From an uncultured Solobacterium sp. (GTDB lineage Bacteria; Bacillota_I; Bacilli_A; Erysipelotrichales; Erysipelotrichaceae), in contig URHY01000035.1 in NCBI GenBank assembly GCA_900547815.1, positions 1 through 22,304 of the forward strand: a DNA stretch of 22,304 nucleotides, written 5' to 3'. Shown in pieces: positions 14,714 to 22,238 of the stretch (position 1 is its first letter; every line of letters starts with the position of its first letter). Below the pieces are notes generated by a model. It saw only the letters and a list, made by a program, of their open reading frames with translations. It ran no database searches and had not been told where the DNA came from. Made by a program: the position numbers and the translations under genes.

Positions 14714-16479
14714 ACATCTTTTGCGTTAAACTTTTCACTATAATGCGACTGCATAGCTTGCCAATCCATAAATAAAACATAGAAAACTCGACCAAAACGT
14801 TCGCTTTCCACAATTCTTCCTTGATCAAGTACAGGAATATAGGTTCCATCTTGTCTTCTTAATTGATAATGAATATAGTCATTCTTACTTCCACTTTCAA
14901 TTTGATTCCAAATACTAGTTTCTACCACTTTTTGTTGGTCTTCACGAATTAAATTTCGGAAACTTTTCTTTGTACCATTAAAGAACGCATCTAGATTTTC
15001 ATATCCAGCCATATCTAAAAATTCTTTATTTGCGTAAAAAATTTCATCATCCTCTTTATCCGCTCGATAAATAATAAAAGCGCCAGGTAAATTTTCAGAA
15101 ATATCATTTAACACAAATCCTAGTTGTTTACGAACACCAGATTGAAAACCTTCCTGATAAGCCTTGCATCCATTTTTACCATGAAGTTTTACTTCATAAA
15201 GAGCTGTGTCGGCACAACGCATGAGTTGAGACCTTTCAATCGCATTATTTGGATATTCGGCATAACCAAGTGAGATACAAAAAGAATATGTTTGCCCTTT
15301 ACACGAAAATGTTTTTGGCGTTTTTGTGAATTCAATCAAAGATTCTTTCATTTCTTCCATTGTACAATTTGGTAAAAGAATACAGAATTCGTCCCCTCCA
15401 TTTCTACCAAGCAATGCAGAAGATGGAAAAAATTTTTGCATATTTTCAGCTAGGCTTATTAAAGCTTTATCCCCATAGGCATGTCCATACATGTCATTTA
15501 TTAACTTGAAATCATCTACATCTAATAATACGGCCACGCAATGTTCTTTTGGATTTTTTGAAATCATCTTTTCTGCCATTTCATCAAATCCATATCGATT
15601 ATAAAGCTTAGTCAGTCCATCTTTATGGGCTAGTTCTTTTAATTCAACTCTTCTTTCATCCAGTAGTAATAAGAGTGTTGTAAGTCCAGTTAGTAGAAGA
15701 ACTAAGGATAGTCCTCCAAAGAAAATTAAATATAAAGTTTTAGAGTTGCTCCATCCAGCTCTAGGCATGATTTGAAGTTTCCATTTTTCTTTTCCGACAG
15801 TCAAATCATAAGTGACCGGTCGAATCATTTTATCGCAATTTGCATCAACAACTACATGTTTCTTATCTAAAACAGACGCTTCTCTTGAAAGTCGATAATT
15901 ATATTTAAATTTAGATAAAGCGTTTGTCGAATCCTCAAAAACTTCAGGAACACGCAAAATCGCAATCGTAAATCCCCAAAAATATTCTTGTCCATTTTCA
16001 TCTTTTAGATAAATAGGATTACGAACAACAAGCCCAGAACCTCCTTGTTTCAATTCAATAGGACCTTGGGTAATGGTTATATTATGATCTTTTGCGTAAT
16101 TCGAAATTTCACCTCGATTTGAATCCTTTAATAAATCAATTTTACCCGTTTCATTTCCTTCTTCAGGATAAATTTCTGTTACCACTCCATTCGGTGCTAA
16201 TTGCACACTTTGTATAGAATAAGACATTAGATTTTCGGCTACTTTGGAAAAATTTATGATTTGACCATTTCCATTTATTAATAATTGTTTTAAAGTATCT
16301 GTTATTTCAATTCCATTTTCAATATCATTTTCTATACGCTGACCATATGTCACAGCATTTAATTTTGCGATCGTACGCCTATCTTTTTGAATTTGAACAT
16401 TTGTATTATATGTAAATACACTCAATAGACATATTCCTACAAGAAATACAATCAACGGAACTATAGTCTTTTTCTTCAC
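14710..16479 (-). CDS. CHASE-GGDEF-PAS diguanylate cyclase
   Basis: A 589-aa membrane protein: helix (about 7-25), extracytoplasmic CHASE-type domain (about 30-240, with SVQLAPNGVV and LKQGGSGLVVRNPIYL), helix (about 248-273), GGDEF domain (about 280-440) and a C-terminal PAS domain (about 460-575). The active motif GGDEF is intact at 361-365 in GRNGGDEFCIL, with DDFKLIND and GHAYGDKAL upstream, so it should convert two GTP to c-di-GMP. There is no RxxD inhibitory site before GGDEF. PAS normally precedes GGDEF; here it follows. Start is GTG at 16479 after GAGG. It is first in an operon with the hybrid kinase, whose sensor domain shares ELAPxG and LKQGGxG motifs. An extended -10 promoter lies upstream. 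Confidence 0.92.
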   Translation of the reverse strand: MKKKTIVPLIVFLVGICLLSVFTYNTNVQIQKDRRTIAKLNAVTYGQRIENDIENGIEITDTLKQLLINGNGQIINFSKVAENLMSYSIQSVQLAPNGVVTEIYPEEGNETGKIDLLKDSNRGEISNYAKDHNITITQGPIELKQGGSGLVVRNPIYLKDENGQEYFWGFTIAILRVPEVFEDSTNALSKFKYNYRLSREASVLDKKHVVVDANCDKMIRPVTYDLTVGKEKWKLQIMPRAGWSNSKTLYLIFFGGLSLVLLLTGLTTLLLLLDERRVELKELAHKDGLTKLYNRYGFDEMAEKMISKNPKEHCVAVLLDVDDFKLINDMYGHAYGDKALISLAENMQKFFPSSALLGRNGGDEFCILLPNCTMEEMKESLIEFTKTPKTFSCKGQTYSFCISLGYAEYPNNAIERSQLMRCADTALYEVKLHGKNGCKAYQEGFQSGVRKQLGFVLNDISENLPGAFIIYRADKEDDEIFYANKEFLDMAGYENLDAFFNGTKKSFRNLIREDQQKVVETSIWNQIESGSKNDYIHYQLRRQDGTYIPVLDQGRIVESERFGRVFYVLFMDWQAMQSHYSEKFNAKDV

Positions 16480-16512
16480 TTTCTTATACCTCGGTTATAT
16501 TTTCGATTTAAT

Positions 16513-16521
16513 ATTATAGCA
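16513..16521 (-). promoter_or_regulatory. Extended -10 promoter of the cyclase/kinase operon
   Basis: TGC-TATAAT on the minus strand (16521-16513) is an extended -10 element about 35 bp before the GTG start. A -35 is not clear at normal spacing. On the plus strand another TATAAT lies at 16553-16558 and could drive the truncated ABC gene. The stretch 16559-16620 holds a hairpin CCGCA/TGCGG of unknown role. Confidence 0.55.
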
Positions 16522-16613
16522 CAAATCATTATTAAAAACTGTAAACTTTTTGTATAATACTTAATGTACGATTGCTGCATAATGTTGTCAGTTAAGAACC
16601 CGCACTGCTTGCG

Positions 16614-17000
16614 GTGAGGAGTAGTCAGTACTTATTAAATAAGTTAACGGCATTTAAAAATGTTACTCTATCAATGGATATTGCGAATGTGCATCAAAAC
16701 GATAAAGAAGTAAGAGCTATTGAATTATTGGAAAAAGTAGGTTTAGATCAAGACCAGATTCATCGTCGTATCTTAAAACTTTCGGGGGAGGGTCAGCAAC
16801 AAAGAGTGGCCATCGCAAGAGCTTTGAGCTATGATCCAAAAATTATCTTGGCAGATGAGCCAACTGGAAATTTAGATCCAGATACGCGGGATGAAATTAT
16901 GGATATTTTTGATGATTTAAAAGAACAAGGAAAATGTATTATTATTGTCACGCATTCAAAAGAAGTGGCCCATAGAGCCGATAAAGTTTATACATTATAA
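16614..17000 (+). pseudogene. ABC transporter ATPase, 5'-truncated (MacB/LolD type)
   Basis: About 125 residues correspond to the second half of a MacB/LolD-type ATPase: the post-Q-loop LNKLTAFKNVTL, a signature motif LSGEGQQQRVAIARAL, Walker B IILADEPTGNLD, and the H-loop IIIVTHSKEVAHRAD. The first roughly 90 residues, including Walker A, are missing; the frame begins at GTG/ATG-less sequence around 16614 and joins homology at about QYLLNKL. The signature is also altered, LSGEGQQQ instead of LSGGEQQR, with one extra residue. No permease gene follows. It cannot bind ATP normally, so I call it a remnant. A terminator at 17008-17034 still follows. Confidence 0.85.
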
Positions 17001-17007
17001 GAAAGAA

Positions 17008-17034
17008 AGTGTAGGAATTCTCCTGCGCTTTTAC
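17008..17034. terminator. Bidirectional terminator after the ABC remnant
   Basis: A 9-bp stem (AGTGTAGGA/TCCTGCGCT, two G-U pairs) with loop ATTC, followed by TTTTA on the plus strand and by TTTCTTTC on the minus strand. It overlaps the stop codon of the minus-strand gene that ends at 17031. Confidence 0.7.
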
Positions 17035-17591
17035 TGTAATATATACATATTTTCTTCAATCAATCGAATCACTTTTCGTACAAATTGTACACTTACCAAA
17101 TCATTGACTTTGTGACCCGTCGTTTCTAACTCACTAATTTCAATAATGGGTAAAGAATATTTGTCTAATTCTTCTTTTTTAATAGGTGTATGAAACGTAT
17201 GTCCACAATCTAAATCATAGAACAAGTAATAGTGATATATCGGCTCATCCTTAAGTTCAACATCTCCAAAGTACACAATGGAATAATCATCATCCATATA
17301 TTGTCCTTCATAATAGAATTGTTTCTTAAACTTTTTATACTCCTCATTTTCATAGCTGTAGATTCTTTTAGTCTTGTAGCCAATAAACTCTTTGTGGATA
17401 CAAATTGGTGTCAAAACTTGCAACAATATATCTTTCATGCGATACATCTCTAATTTCTTTTCTCTAGCCCCTTCAATAAATGCTGAATTATCTACATACC
17501 GATGACATCTAGAATACGCTCTTTGTTCCCTTTCTTTGTCCCGATAGTTTTTGGCTCGTTTATTCACACTGTACAAACAATCCACTAACAT
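17031..17591 (-). CDS. Uncharacterised 186-aa protein
   Basis: I do not recognise this protein. It is soluble, with no signal peptide or membrane helix, and is rich in Tyr, Lys and Glu. The first 60 residues are strongly basic and helical (NKRAKNYRDKEREQRAYSR). Residues 80-140 are likely beta-rich with alternating aromatic residues (YYEGQYMDDDYSIVYFGDVEL, HYYLFYDLDCGHTFHTPIKK). The C-terminus is a helix. The CGHTFH stretch could be a metal or active site, but this is speculation. No strong Shine-Dalgarno precedes the ATG at 17591, so the true start may differ. It stands alone between the ABC remnant (convergent) and the transglutaminase operon. Confidence 0.6.
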   Translation of the reverse strand: MLVDCLYSVNKRAKNYRDKEREQRAYSRCHRYVDNSAFIEGAREKKLEMYRMKDILLQVLTPICIHKEFIGYKTKRIYSYENEEYKKFKKQFYYEGQYMDDDYSIVYFGDVELKDEPIYHYYLFYDLDCGHTFHTPIKKEELDKYSLPIIEISELETTGHKVNDLVSVQFVRKVIRLIEENMYILQ

Positions 17592-17720
17592 TTGTTTGGT
17601 GATAATGTGATTTGAAAGATTATCCCTATTATTTTTAAATTATTTATCTAACATCTGCATATCTAATTCATCTCATGACTAAAGTCACGAGTGTTCTTAG
17701 ATTGCATTATAAATTGAAAT

Positions 17721-17966
17721 TTACTCTTCCCCTATTACTTTGAAGCAGACTACTAAACCACAAATAAATAGTGTTATACAAACAATGAATGGAATTATTA
17801 AGTCTAATCCCAACAAACTACCTAAAACTCCAGTAATCCCGTTATAATCCCATTGATGAAGTGTTGCTGAGCACAAAATAGCTATTGAGCCAAGAAACCC
17901 CATAAGTTGCCAAACAATGCCTAATATCATTTTTTTCACAAAATCACACTCCCTTATTTTATCCAA
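17721..17966 (-). CDS. Small two-helix membrane protein
   Basis: An 81-aa protein with two hydrophobic helices (about 12-35 and 52-76) joined by a short loop containing HQWDYNGITG. No family recognised. Its ATG at 17966 overlaps the stop of the upstream secreted-protein gene by 8 bp, so it is the third and last gene of a translationally coupled operon with the transglutaminase-like gene. Probably a membrane partner of the anchored protein encoded upstream. An imperfect hairpin follows at about 17672-17691 but lacks a T-run. Confidence 0.65.
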   Translation of the reverse strand: MDKIRECDFVKKMILGIVWQLMGFLGSIAILCSATLHQWDYNGITGVLGSLLGLDLIIPFIVCITLFICGLVVCFKVIGEE

Positions 17967-18426
17967 TTACATCCGTAATGGCCTTAATACCTTTACCTAC
18001 AAAACTAATGACTTTCTCATTGACTACACTTCCATCTTTTATTATTTTGACATTCGCAAGACCTAGTTGATCATTCTCTTTAGGTTCTGTACTCCCTGAA
18101 AGTGTTATCCATTTAATTTGAATATCTTCTTTAGATAATTTTTGATTATAATCAACTGAATAATTTGTATTTTCAAAAACAGGAGAATTCGATTCAGCAT
18201 AAACATAAACCTTATTCTTATCCTCTTGATAAATTTTAATTGTATAATGCACAATATCCTTTTTATTAGAAATATATTCCTTATTTGGAGATACTTTCTC
18301 TTCATAAATCAAGGTTAAATCTTTATTAGAAGTACTTGTATCTGTTTCATTTTGAAATAAAAAGAATAAGGATAAACATAAAACAATACTACTAACAACT
18401 ACAACAATTATTCTTTTTGACTTCAT
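17959..18426 (-). CDS. Membrane-anchored extracytoplasmic protein
   Basis: A 155-aa protein with an N-terminal hydrophobic anchor or uncleaved signal (residues about 5-24, IIVVVVSSIVLCLSLFFLF) and a Ser/Thr/Asp-rich linker. A soluble domain of alternating strands follows (HYTIKIYQEDKNKVYVYAES, then GLANVKIIKDG). It ends in GKGIKAITDVIG. There is no lipobox or sortase motif. I do not recognise a family. Its start codon shares ATGA with the stop of the transglutaminase-like gene, and its stop overlaps the next gene, so all three are made together. Function unknown; position outside the cell is inferred from the anchor and the following two-helix protein. Confidence 0.7.
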   Translation of the reverse strand: MKSKRIIVVVVSSIVLCLSLFFLFQNETDTSTSNKDLTLIYEEKVSPNKEYISNKKDIVHYTIKIYQEDKNKVYVYAESNSPVFENTNYSVDYNQKLSKEDIQIKWITLSGSTEPKENDQLGLANVKIIKDGSVVNEKVISFVGKGIKAITDVIG

Positions 18427-19124
18427 CTTTGACGTACCTTTTTTACATTACGATTCATGAAATGTCTTCCTATATATCTATAGGCAAATCCTTTTAGCCT
18501 TGACATTTGTTGATGGTGTTCTTTTAGTAAATCATCCGGACAATCATATACACCAAAATCTTGTGTAATTCCTTCACTTTGAATATATGTAGAATTGCGA
18601 TTAAAATCAATGGTAGGATTTCTAAAATCTTTTACTGCTACACCATATCCACAAAATGCACCTTTACAATTTGGAAATTGATTCTGTAATTTCTTAAGAT
18701 ATGCCTTGTCCAAAATAAAGCCTTCAAGTTCAATCCACTGATTCTCAAAATATATTTCCACCCAACTATGAAAGATATTTTGGGGTGCACTCCAATACAC
18801 TAAACCTGTCATGGCTCCTTTTTGAAGTCTTTTATCAATTGTGAAACCATGAATTCTACATGGAATCTGACAAGCTCGTAAAAGAGCCATAAATAAGGTT
18901 CCTTTTGTATTACATTGACCATATCCATCTAATAGAACTTTTGATGCACATATCGCATCATCCTCGTTGTACCCAAACAAAATATCGTCTCGAACAAAAT
19001 TATATATTCCCTTGATTCTTTCAAATTCATCCAATTCTTTCCATTTTTTCTTTTGAATTAGTTCTTGTATTGCAGCATTGGAATAATCAAGCATCTCCGT
19101 TTCTTTTAAATAATTATCTATCAT
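18423..19124 (-). CDS. Transglutaminase-like superfamily protein
   Basis: A 233-aa protein with the transglutaminase/protease core: FERIKGIYNFVRDDILFGYN (helix before the active site), nucleophile C71 in GYGQCNTKGTLFMALLRACQIPCRIHG, and H119 in NIFHSWVEIYFENQWIELEG. E134 probably fills the third-acid position, usually Asp. Bacterial members hydrolyse or form amide bonds, often as proteases. No signal peptide is visible, so it is probably cytosolic, which is odd next to two membrane-associated partners; the basic C-terminus (RHFMNRNVKKVRQR) could touch the membrane. AAGGAT lies before the ATG. It is the first gene of a three-gene overlapping operon. The 168 bp upstream are non-coding and hold no clear terminator. 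Confidence 0.82.
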   Translation of the reverse strand: MIDNYLKETEMLDYSNAAIQELIQKKKWKELDEFERIKGIYNFVRDDILFGYNEDDAICASKVLLDGYGQCNTKGTLFMALLRACQIPCRIHGFTIDKRLQKGAMTGLVYWSAPQNIFHSWVEIYFENQWIELEGFILDKAYLKKLQNQFPNCKGAFCGYGVAVKDFRNPTIDFNRNSTYIQSEGITQDFGVYDCPDDLLKEHHQQMSRLKGFAYRYIGRHFMNRNVKKVRQR

Positions 19125-19292
19125 TTTTCACTTATCCTTAACATTCTAATAATTATGAACCTGCATATATTTATATTCTTCAAAATATAAGAGACTTTGA
19201 AATAGGATCTACTAAAGTGTTTCTCTTAGCTTCATCATTTGAAGCAAGTCAACATTAATCTCTACAACAATGCATTTATCTGATCCCTTCTT

Positions 19293-20057
19293 TCAAAATG
19301 TCAACTCAGGTAATTGATCTGTCTTAATAATCATTTCTAACATTCTGGCAAATCCTTCTGGATACCGAATTTGATACTCCATATGGTTCAATCCCTCAAA
19401 AACTGGAAAGTTACCATATTTATAGGCTTGCATCACAGCATTTCGATATTTAAAATGATCTTCTTTACTTCCAAATTCCCAGAATGTATGTTTTTGTAGC
19501 TCTTCTGATAATTTTGGAAATGGCTTATCTTCTAAACTATCATCCATCTGTTTTCTCAAATTTGTATACGACAAATTCTTTCCTGCTTCAATAAAATAAG
19601 GCTTAATATTATCATCGTCACACCACATAATTTTCTTCAATGTGTTCCCATTTGTCCAATACAAACTTTTCATGGTCACATATAAAAATGGGGCCATAAT
19701 TCTACGTGTTATCTTACCAATCTGTGCAAATTGACCACCATCAAAGAATATATGCTTAACCGGTATTTTTGTATCTGTTAGAAATACCATCGCAAGATCT
19801 GCACCAATCGAAGATGCTACTACTAGTTCAATCTCTTTGATCCCATGATCACTTAAAAATCGTTTAATCTGTTGTATCTCATCACTTTTACCTAGATACT
19901 TTTGATTTGAACAATATACTGTAGAAGTGGGTAGAACACAATAATATTTATCCGCTAATTTTTTGGCAACTGGCATACTGCTTTCTCCAGTTACACCCAT
20001 CGCATGAAAAAAAAGTATAACTGGATTTGATTTGTTCCCTATTGTTTTGAATACCAT
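19293..20057 (-). CDS. Alpha/beta hydrolase-fold protein
   Basis: A 254-aa protein starting at the ATG at 20057, which has AAGGTGAG upstream; the frame extends to 20114 but only through the end of the methyltransferase gene. The fold shows NPVILFFHAMGVTGES (first strand and oxyanion HxMG), a nucleophile elbow ASSIGAD with S83, and a late histidine in LNHMEY. The elbow has Ala in place of the first Gly of GxSxG. Likely a cytosolic esterase or lipase-like enzyme, possibly thioesterase; no substrate can be named. It is third in an operon after a methyltransferase (22 bp gap) and a second hydrolase with a similar fold, so they may act on one small molecule. Confidence 0.82.
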   Translation of the reverse strand: MVFKTIGNKSNPVILFFHAMGVTGESSMPVAKKLADKYYCVLPTSTVYCSNQKYLGKSDEIQQIKRFLSDHGIKEIELVVASSIGADLAMVFLTDTKIPVKHIFFDGGQFAQIGKITRRIMAPFLYVTMKSLYWTNGNTLKKIMWCDDDNIKPYFIEAGKNLSYTNLRKQMDDSLEDKPFPKLSEELQKHTFWEFGSKEDHFKYRNAVMQAYKYGNFPVFEGLNHMEYQIRYPEGFARMLEMIIKTDQLPELTF

Positions 20058-20079
20058 AATCTCACCTTCTATCCATACA

Positions 20080-20733
20080 TTATTTTGTGCAACAAAAATA
20101 TACCATCGATCCATCTATGTGAAGATCTATTTGTTTGTACATCTCTTTTAGAATATTTCTAAGTTCTTCCTCAGTTTGAAATGGTGGGGTGAACCATCCT
20201 TTCTTAGAAAGAATATGATTCACAAGCCAATCTGTTCTTTTAGATTTACCCCTAATATAGAAACATCCTATAAAGGTACCACCTGGTTTTAAAACTCGCC
20301 ACGGTTCTTGAAATGCCTTTTTCTTATCTGGAAAAGCATGAAATCCATTCATGGAAACCACAATATCATAGGATTCATCATTCATTTTTAAATTGGATAC
20401 ATCCCCCTGAATACATTTAATATGTGCATACTCATCAAATCTTTTCTTAGCTTGTTCAAGCATATCCATACTGTAATCAAGACAAGTAATATGCGCATCT
20501 TTTAAAGCTATCCACTTATATTGGGTAAATACAGCAGTTCCGACTGGAACATCTAGAAGTTTACCTGAAAAATCATCTGGAATATATGATAAAACTTTCT
20601 GTGCTATATCATTATCGTTAGTACCATTCCAAAATAATTTAATATACAACTTACTGAAAATATTTCCCTGTGTCAAAACATCATCATAAATATTCTTTGA
20701 TGATTCATACGCATTTTGTATTTTATCCGCCAT
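20080..20733 (-). CDS. Class I SAM-dependent methyltransferase
   Basis: A 217-aa Rossmann-fold methyltransferase starting at the ATG at 20733 (AAGGTGAAG upstream); a longer frame to 20814 would run into the preceding hydrolase gene. Motif I is GKLLDVPVGTAVFT (58-70), with VPVGT in the place of the usual GxGxG. D86 in CLDYSMDML is the acid that binds the SAM ribose. Motif II is YDIVVSMNGFHAFPD, followed by WRVLKPGGTFIGCFYIRG. It resembles ubiquinone/menaquinone (UbiE-like) or small-molecule methyltransferases. The neighbours are two alpha/beta hydrolases, so a lipid or secondary metabolite is a reasonable guess. Confidence 0.85.
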   Translation of the reverse strand: MADKIQNAYESSKNIYDDVLTQGNIFSKLYIKLFWNGTNDNDIAQKVLSYIPDDFSGKLLDVPVGTAVFTQYKWIALKDAHITCLDYSMDMLEQAKKRFDEYAHIKCIQGDVSNLKMNDESYDIVVSMNGFHAFPDKKKAFQEPWRVLKPGGTFIGCFYIRGKSKRTDWLVNHILSKKGWFTPPFQTEEELRNILKEMYKQIDLHIDGSMVYFCCTK

Positions 20734-20774
20734 ATCCAACTTCACCTTTTTTCCATTCTTCAAAATACTATTTT

Positions 20775-21542
20775 CTATATTCCTTCCACAACATTCCTTA
20801 TTTCTTCTATCCACTTGTCAGGATGGCAACAAAACAATTCTTCATGCTGCATATTAAATCGATGAATATCTGGATTCTTAAAATATGTATAGTATCTCTT
20901 TTCGTATTTTTTACCCATTTTGGTCGCATAGAATACGTGAATTTTTGTATTTGAAACATCCATATTGTGTTGTACTTTTGTCACTAAATCCGAATAGAAC
21001 TGATTATAAATACTACTCTTAGTAATCCAAGGACTACCTAAACCAAACATATCTAAAAATCCATTCACCAAATCCTTCTTCGAATCATCCATATGCGCAA
21101 TTTTTTTCTCCATAAGTTTTGGAAGTGTTCCTGTATGCACCATTTTATACATAATAGGCGTTACTATAGATGCCTGAATTGTAGCCATCACCTTTCCAGC
21201 CTCATCCATATCACTACTCCCAATAATGCCATGATCAATATGAATTCTTTTTCTTTGAATCAACAAAGAAACAAAACTGCCTCCAAGTGAACAGCCATAA
21301 GCTGCTTTAATTCTTCCGCCATAATGATCTATAATTTCTTTTTCAATCTTTTCACACTCTTCTTCCATCGAATAAAATTGAGTATTCTCATTTGGATCAA
21401 AGCCATCATAAGAAACAGCTACCGTATAAAAATATGCTTGTAATCCTTCTAACACATGATCAAAACTACTATATAAGCAACAAGTTCCTGGAAACAAAAA
21501 GATGACTGGTTTACTTTGATCTCCGCTTTCATAAAATTTCAT
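20775..21542 (-). CDS. Alpha/beta hydrolase-fold protein
   Basis: A 255-aa protein from the ATG at 21542, six bases after GAGGG; an in-frame TTG at 21548 is less likely. PVIFLFPGTCCLYSSF is the first strand and oxyanion loop, GCSLGGSF holds the nucleophile S85, and a late histidine lies in QHEELF. No signal peptide, so cytosolic. It is similar in plan to the hydrolase at 19293-20057 and probably paralogous. It heads a three-gene operon with a methyltransferase 41 bp downstream. A 5-bp hairpin GTTAG/CTAAC precedes the ribosome site. A weak promoter TTGCGT-N17-TAAACT lies further upstream. Specific reaction unknown. Confidence 0.82.
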   Translation of the reverse strand: MKFYESGDQSKPVIFLFPGTCCLYSSFDHVLEGLQAYFYTVAVSYDGFDPNENTQFYSMEEECEKIEKEIIDHYGGRIKAAYGCSLGGSFVSLLIQRKRIHIDHGIIGSSDMDEAGKVMATIQASIVTPIMYKMVHTGTLPKLMEKKIAHMDDSKKDLVNGFLDMFGLGSPWITKSSIYNQFYSDLVTKVQHNMDVSNTKIHVFYATKMGKKYEKRYYTYFKNPDIHRFNMQHEELFCCHPDKWIEEIRNVVEGI

Positions 21543-21634
21543 AATCAACCCTCAAAGCGTTAGATAAAACTAACTTTTTTCTTGGCTTCAGTTTACCACT
21601 GCAATTAATGACACGCAAGAACAATATGCAGTAC

Positions 21635-21666
21635 AAAAGAAAAGACAACTCCTCTTAAGAATTGTC
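21635..21666 (-). terminator. Terminator-like hairpin upstream of the hydrolase operon
   Basis: On the minus strand an 8-bp stem (GACAATTC/GGAGTTGTC region, one G-U) is followed by TTTTCTTTT. It is the second of two terminators after the gene ending at 21801 and isolates the hydrolase operon from upstream transcription. Confidence 0.65.
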
Positions 21667-21711
21667 CAATATATTCATTTCTTCAATATATCATAGTACC
21701 ATTTGTTGATA

Positions 21712-21757
21712 TAGAAAAAGAGTAGAAGCTGTATCACATCATATACTCTCTACTCTT
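21712..21757 (-). terminator. Intrinsic terminator after the PD-(D/E)XK gene
   Basis: On the minus strand a 9-bp perfect stem (AAGAGTAGA/TCTACTCTT) encloses GTAT/ATAC and is followed by TTTTTC. It lies 44 bp after the stop at 21801. Confidence 0.75.
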
Positions 21758-21800
21758 ACAATCACAATGGCAGTCTTTCCAACTACATTTTAGAATCATA

Positions 21801-22238
21801 TTACGCTTTGACTACATAACACTGTTTCTTGTAGAAAGATATTCCATAGCCAACTGCATTTTCATATTTTTTAAATTTATGTTCTTCAAGATACTTTTGT
21901 TCAATTATTTGTCTTGCGCCTTCTTTAGCATCATCAATCAGATTATCTTCACTTATTGAATGTTTACACTCAATAAGCACGATTGTTCCTAAGATGTTTT
22001 CTGGTAAAACACATACATCAAATCTACCATTACCAGATTCTCTATTGGATACCACCTCATAATCATTCAACAACCCTACCAGAAATCCATGATAAAAGGA
22101 TTCTTGATTATCAAAACAACTAATACTTCTTAATAGTATATCATTTAACAATAGATTTACTTTTTTTGCATCTCCATCCACTAATTCTTGATAAAGTTCA
22201 TTTTTTCTACTCGTTGTATAATCCTCAAAATATGACAT
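21801..22238 (-). pseudogene. PD-(D/E)XK nuclease-like domain, probable remnant of an AAA-ATPase/nuclease protein
   Basis: A 145-aa frame that holds the C-terminal PD-(D/E)XK domain of the large ATPase plus DUF1703-type proteins common in gut Firmicutes. Landmarks are SFYHGFLVGLLNDYEVVSNRESGNGRFDV (D74) and IVLIECKHS (E90-x-K92), with a helix around EGARQIIEQKY. Full proteins are about 500-600 aa with an N-terminal AAA domain. Here an in-frame stop lies three codons before the ATG and there is no Shine-Dalgarno, so the ATPase part is absent. Either a truncated remnant or a short domain expressed alone; I favour a remnant. The window ends 66 bp upstream in AT-rich sequence. Confidence 0.72.

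Noticed and set aside
16559..16625. Riboswitch upstream of the ABC remnant
   Set aside because: Only one short hairpin is visible and it matches no riboswitch consensus I know; the region may be a recombination joint.
19125..19292. Terminator or small gene between the hydrolase and transglutaminase operons
   Set aside because: A GCTTCA/TGAAGC hairpin is present near 19230-19246 but has no T-run, and no ORF with a ribosome site is visible.
20058..20114. Longer N-terminus of the 19293-20057 hydrolase
   Set aside because: It would overlap the methyltransferase C-terminus out of frame; the ATG at 20057 follows AAGGTGAG.
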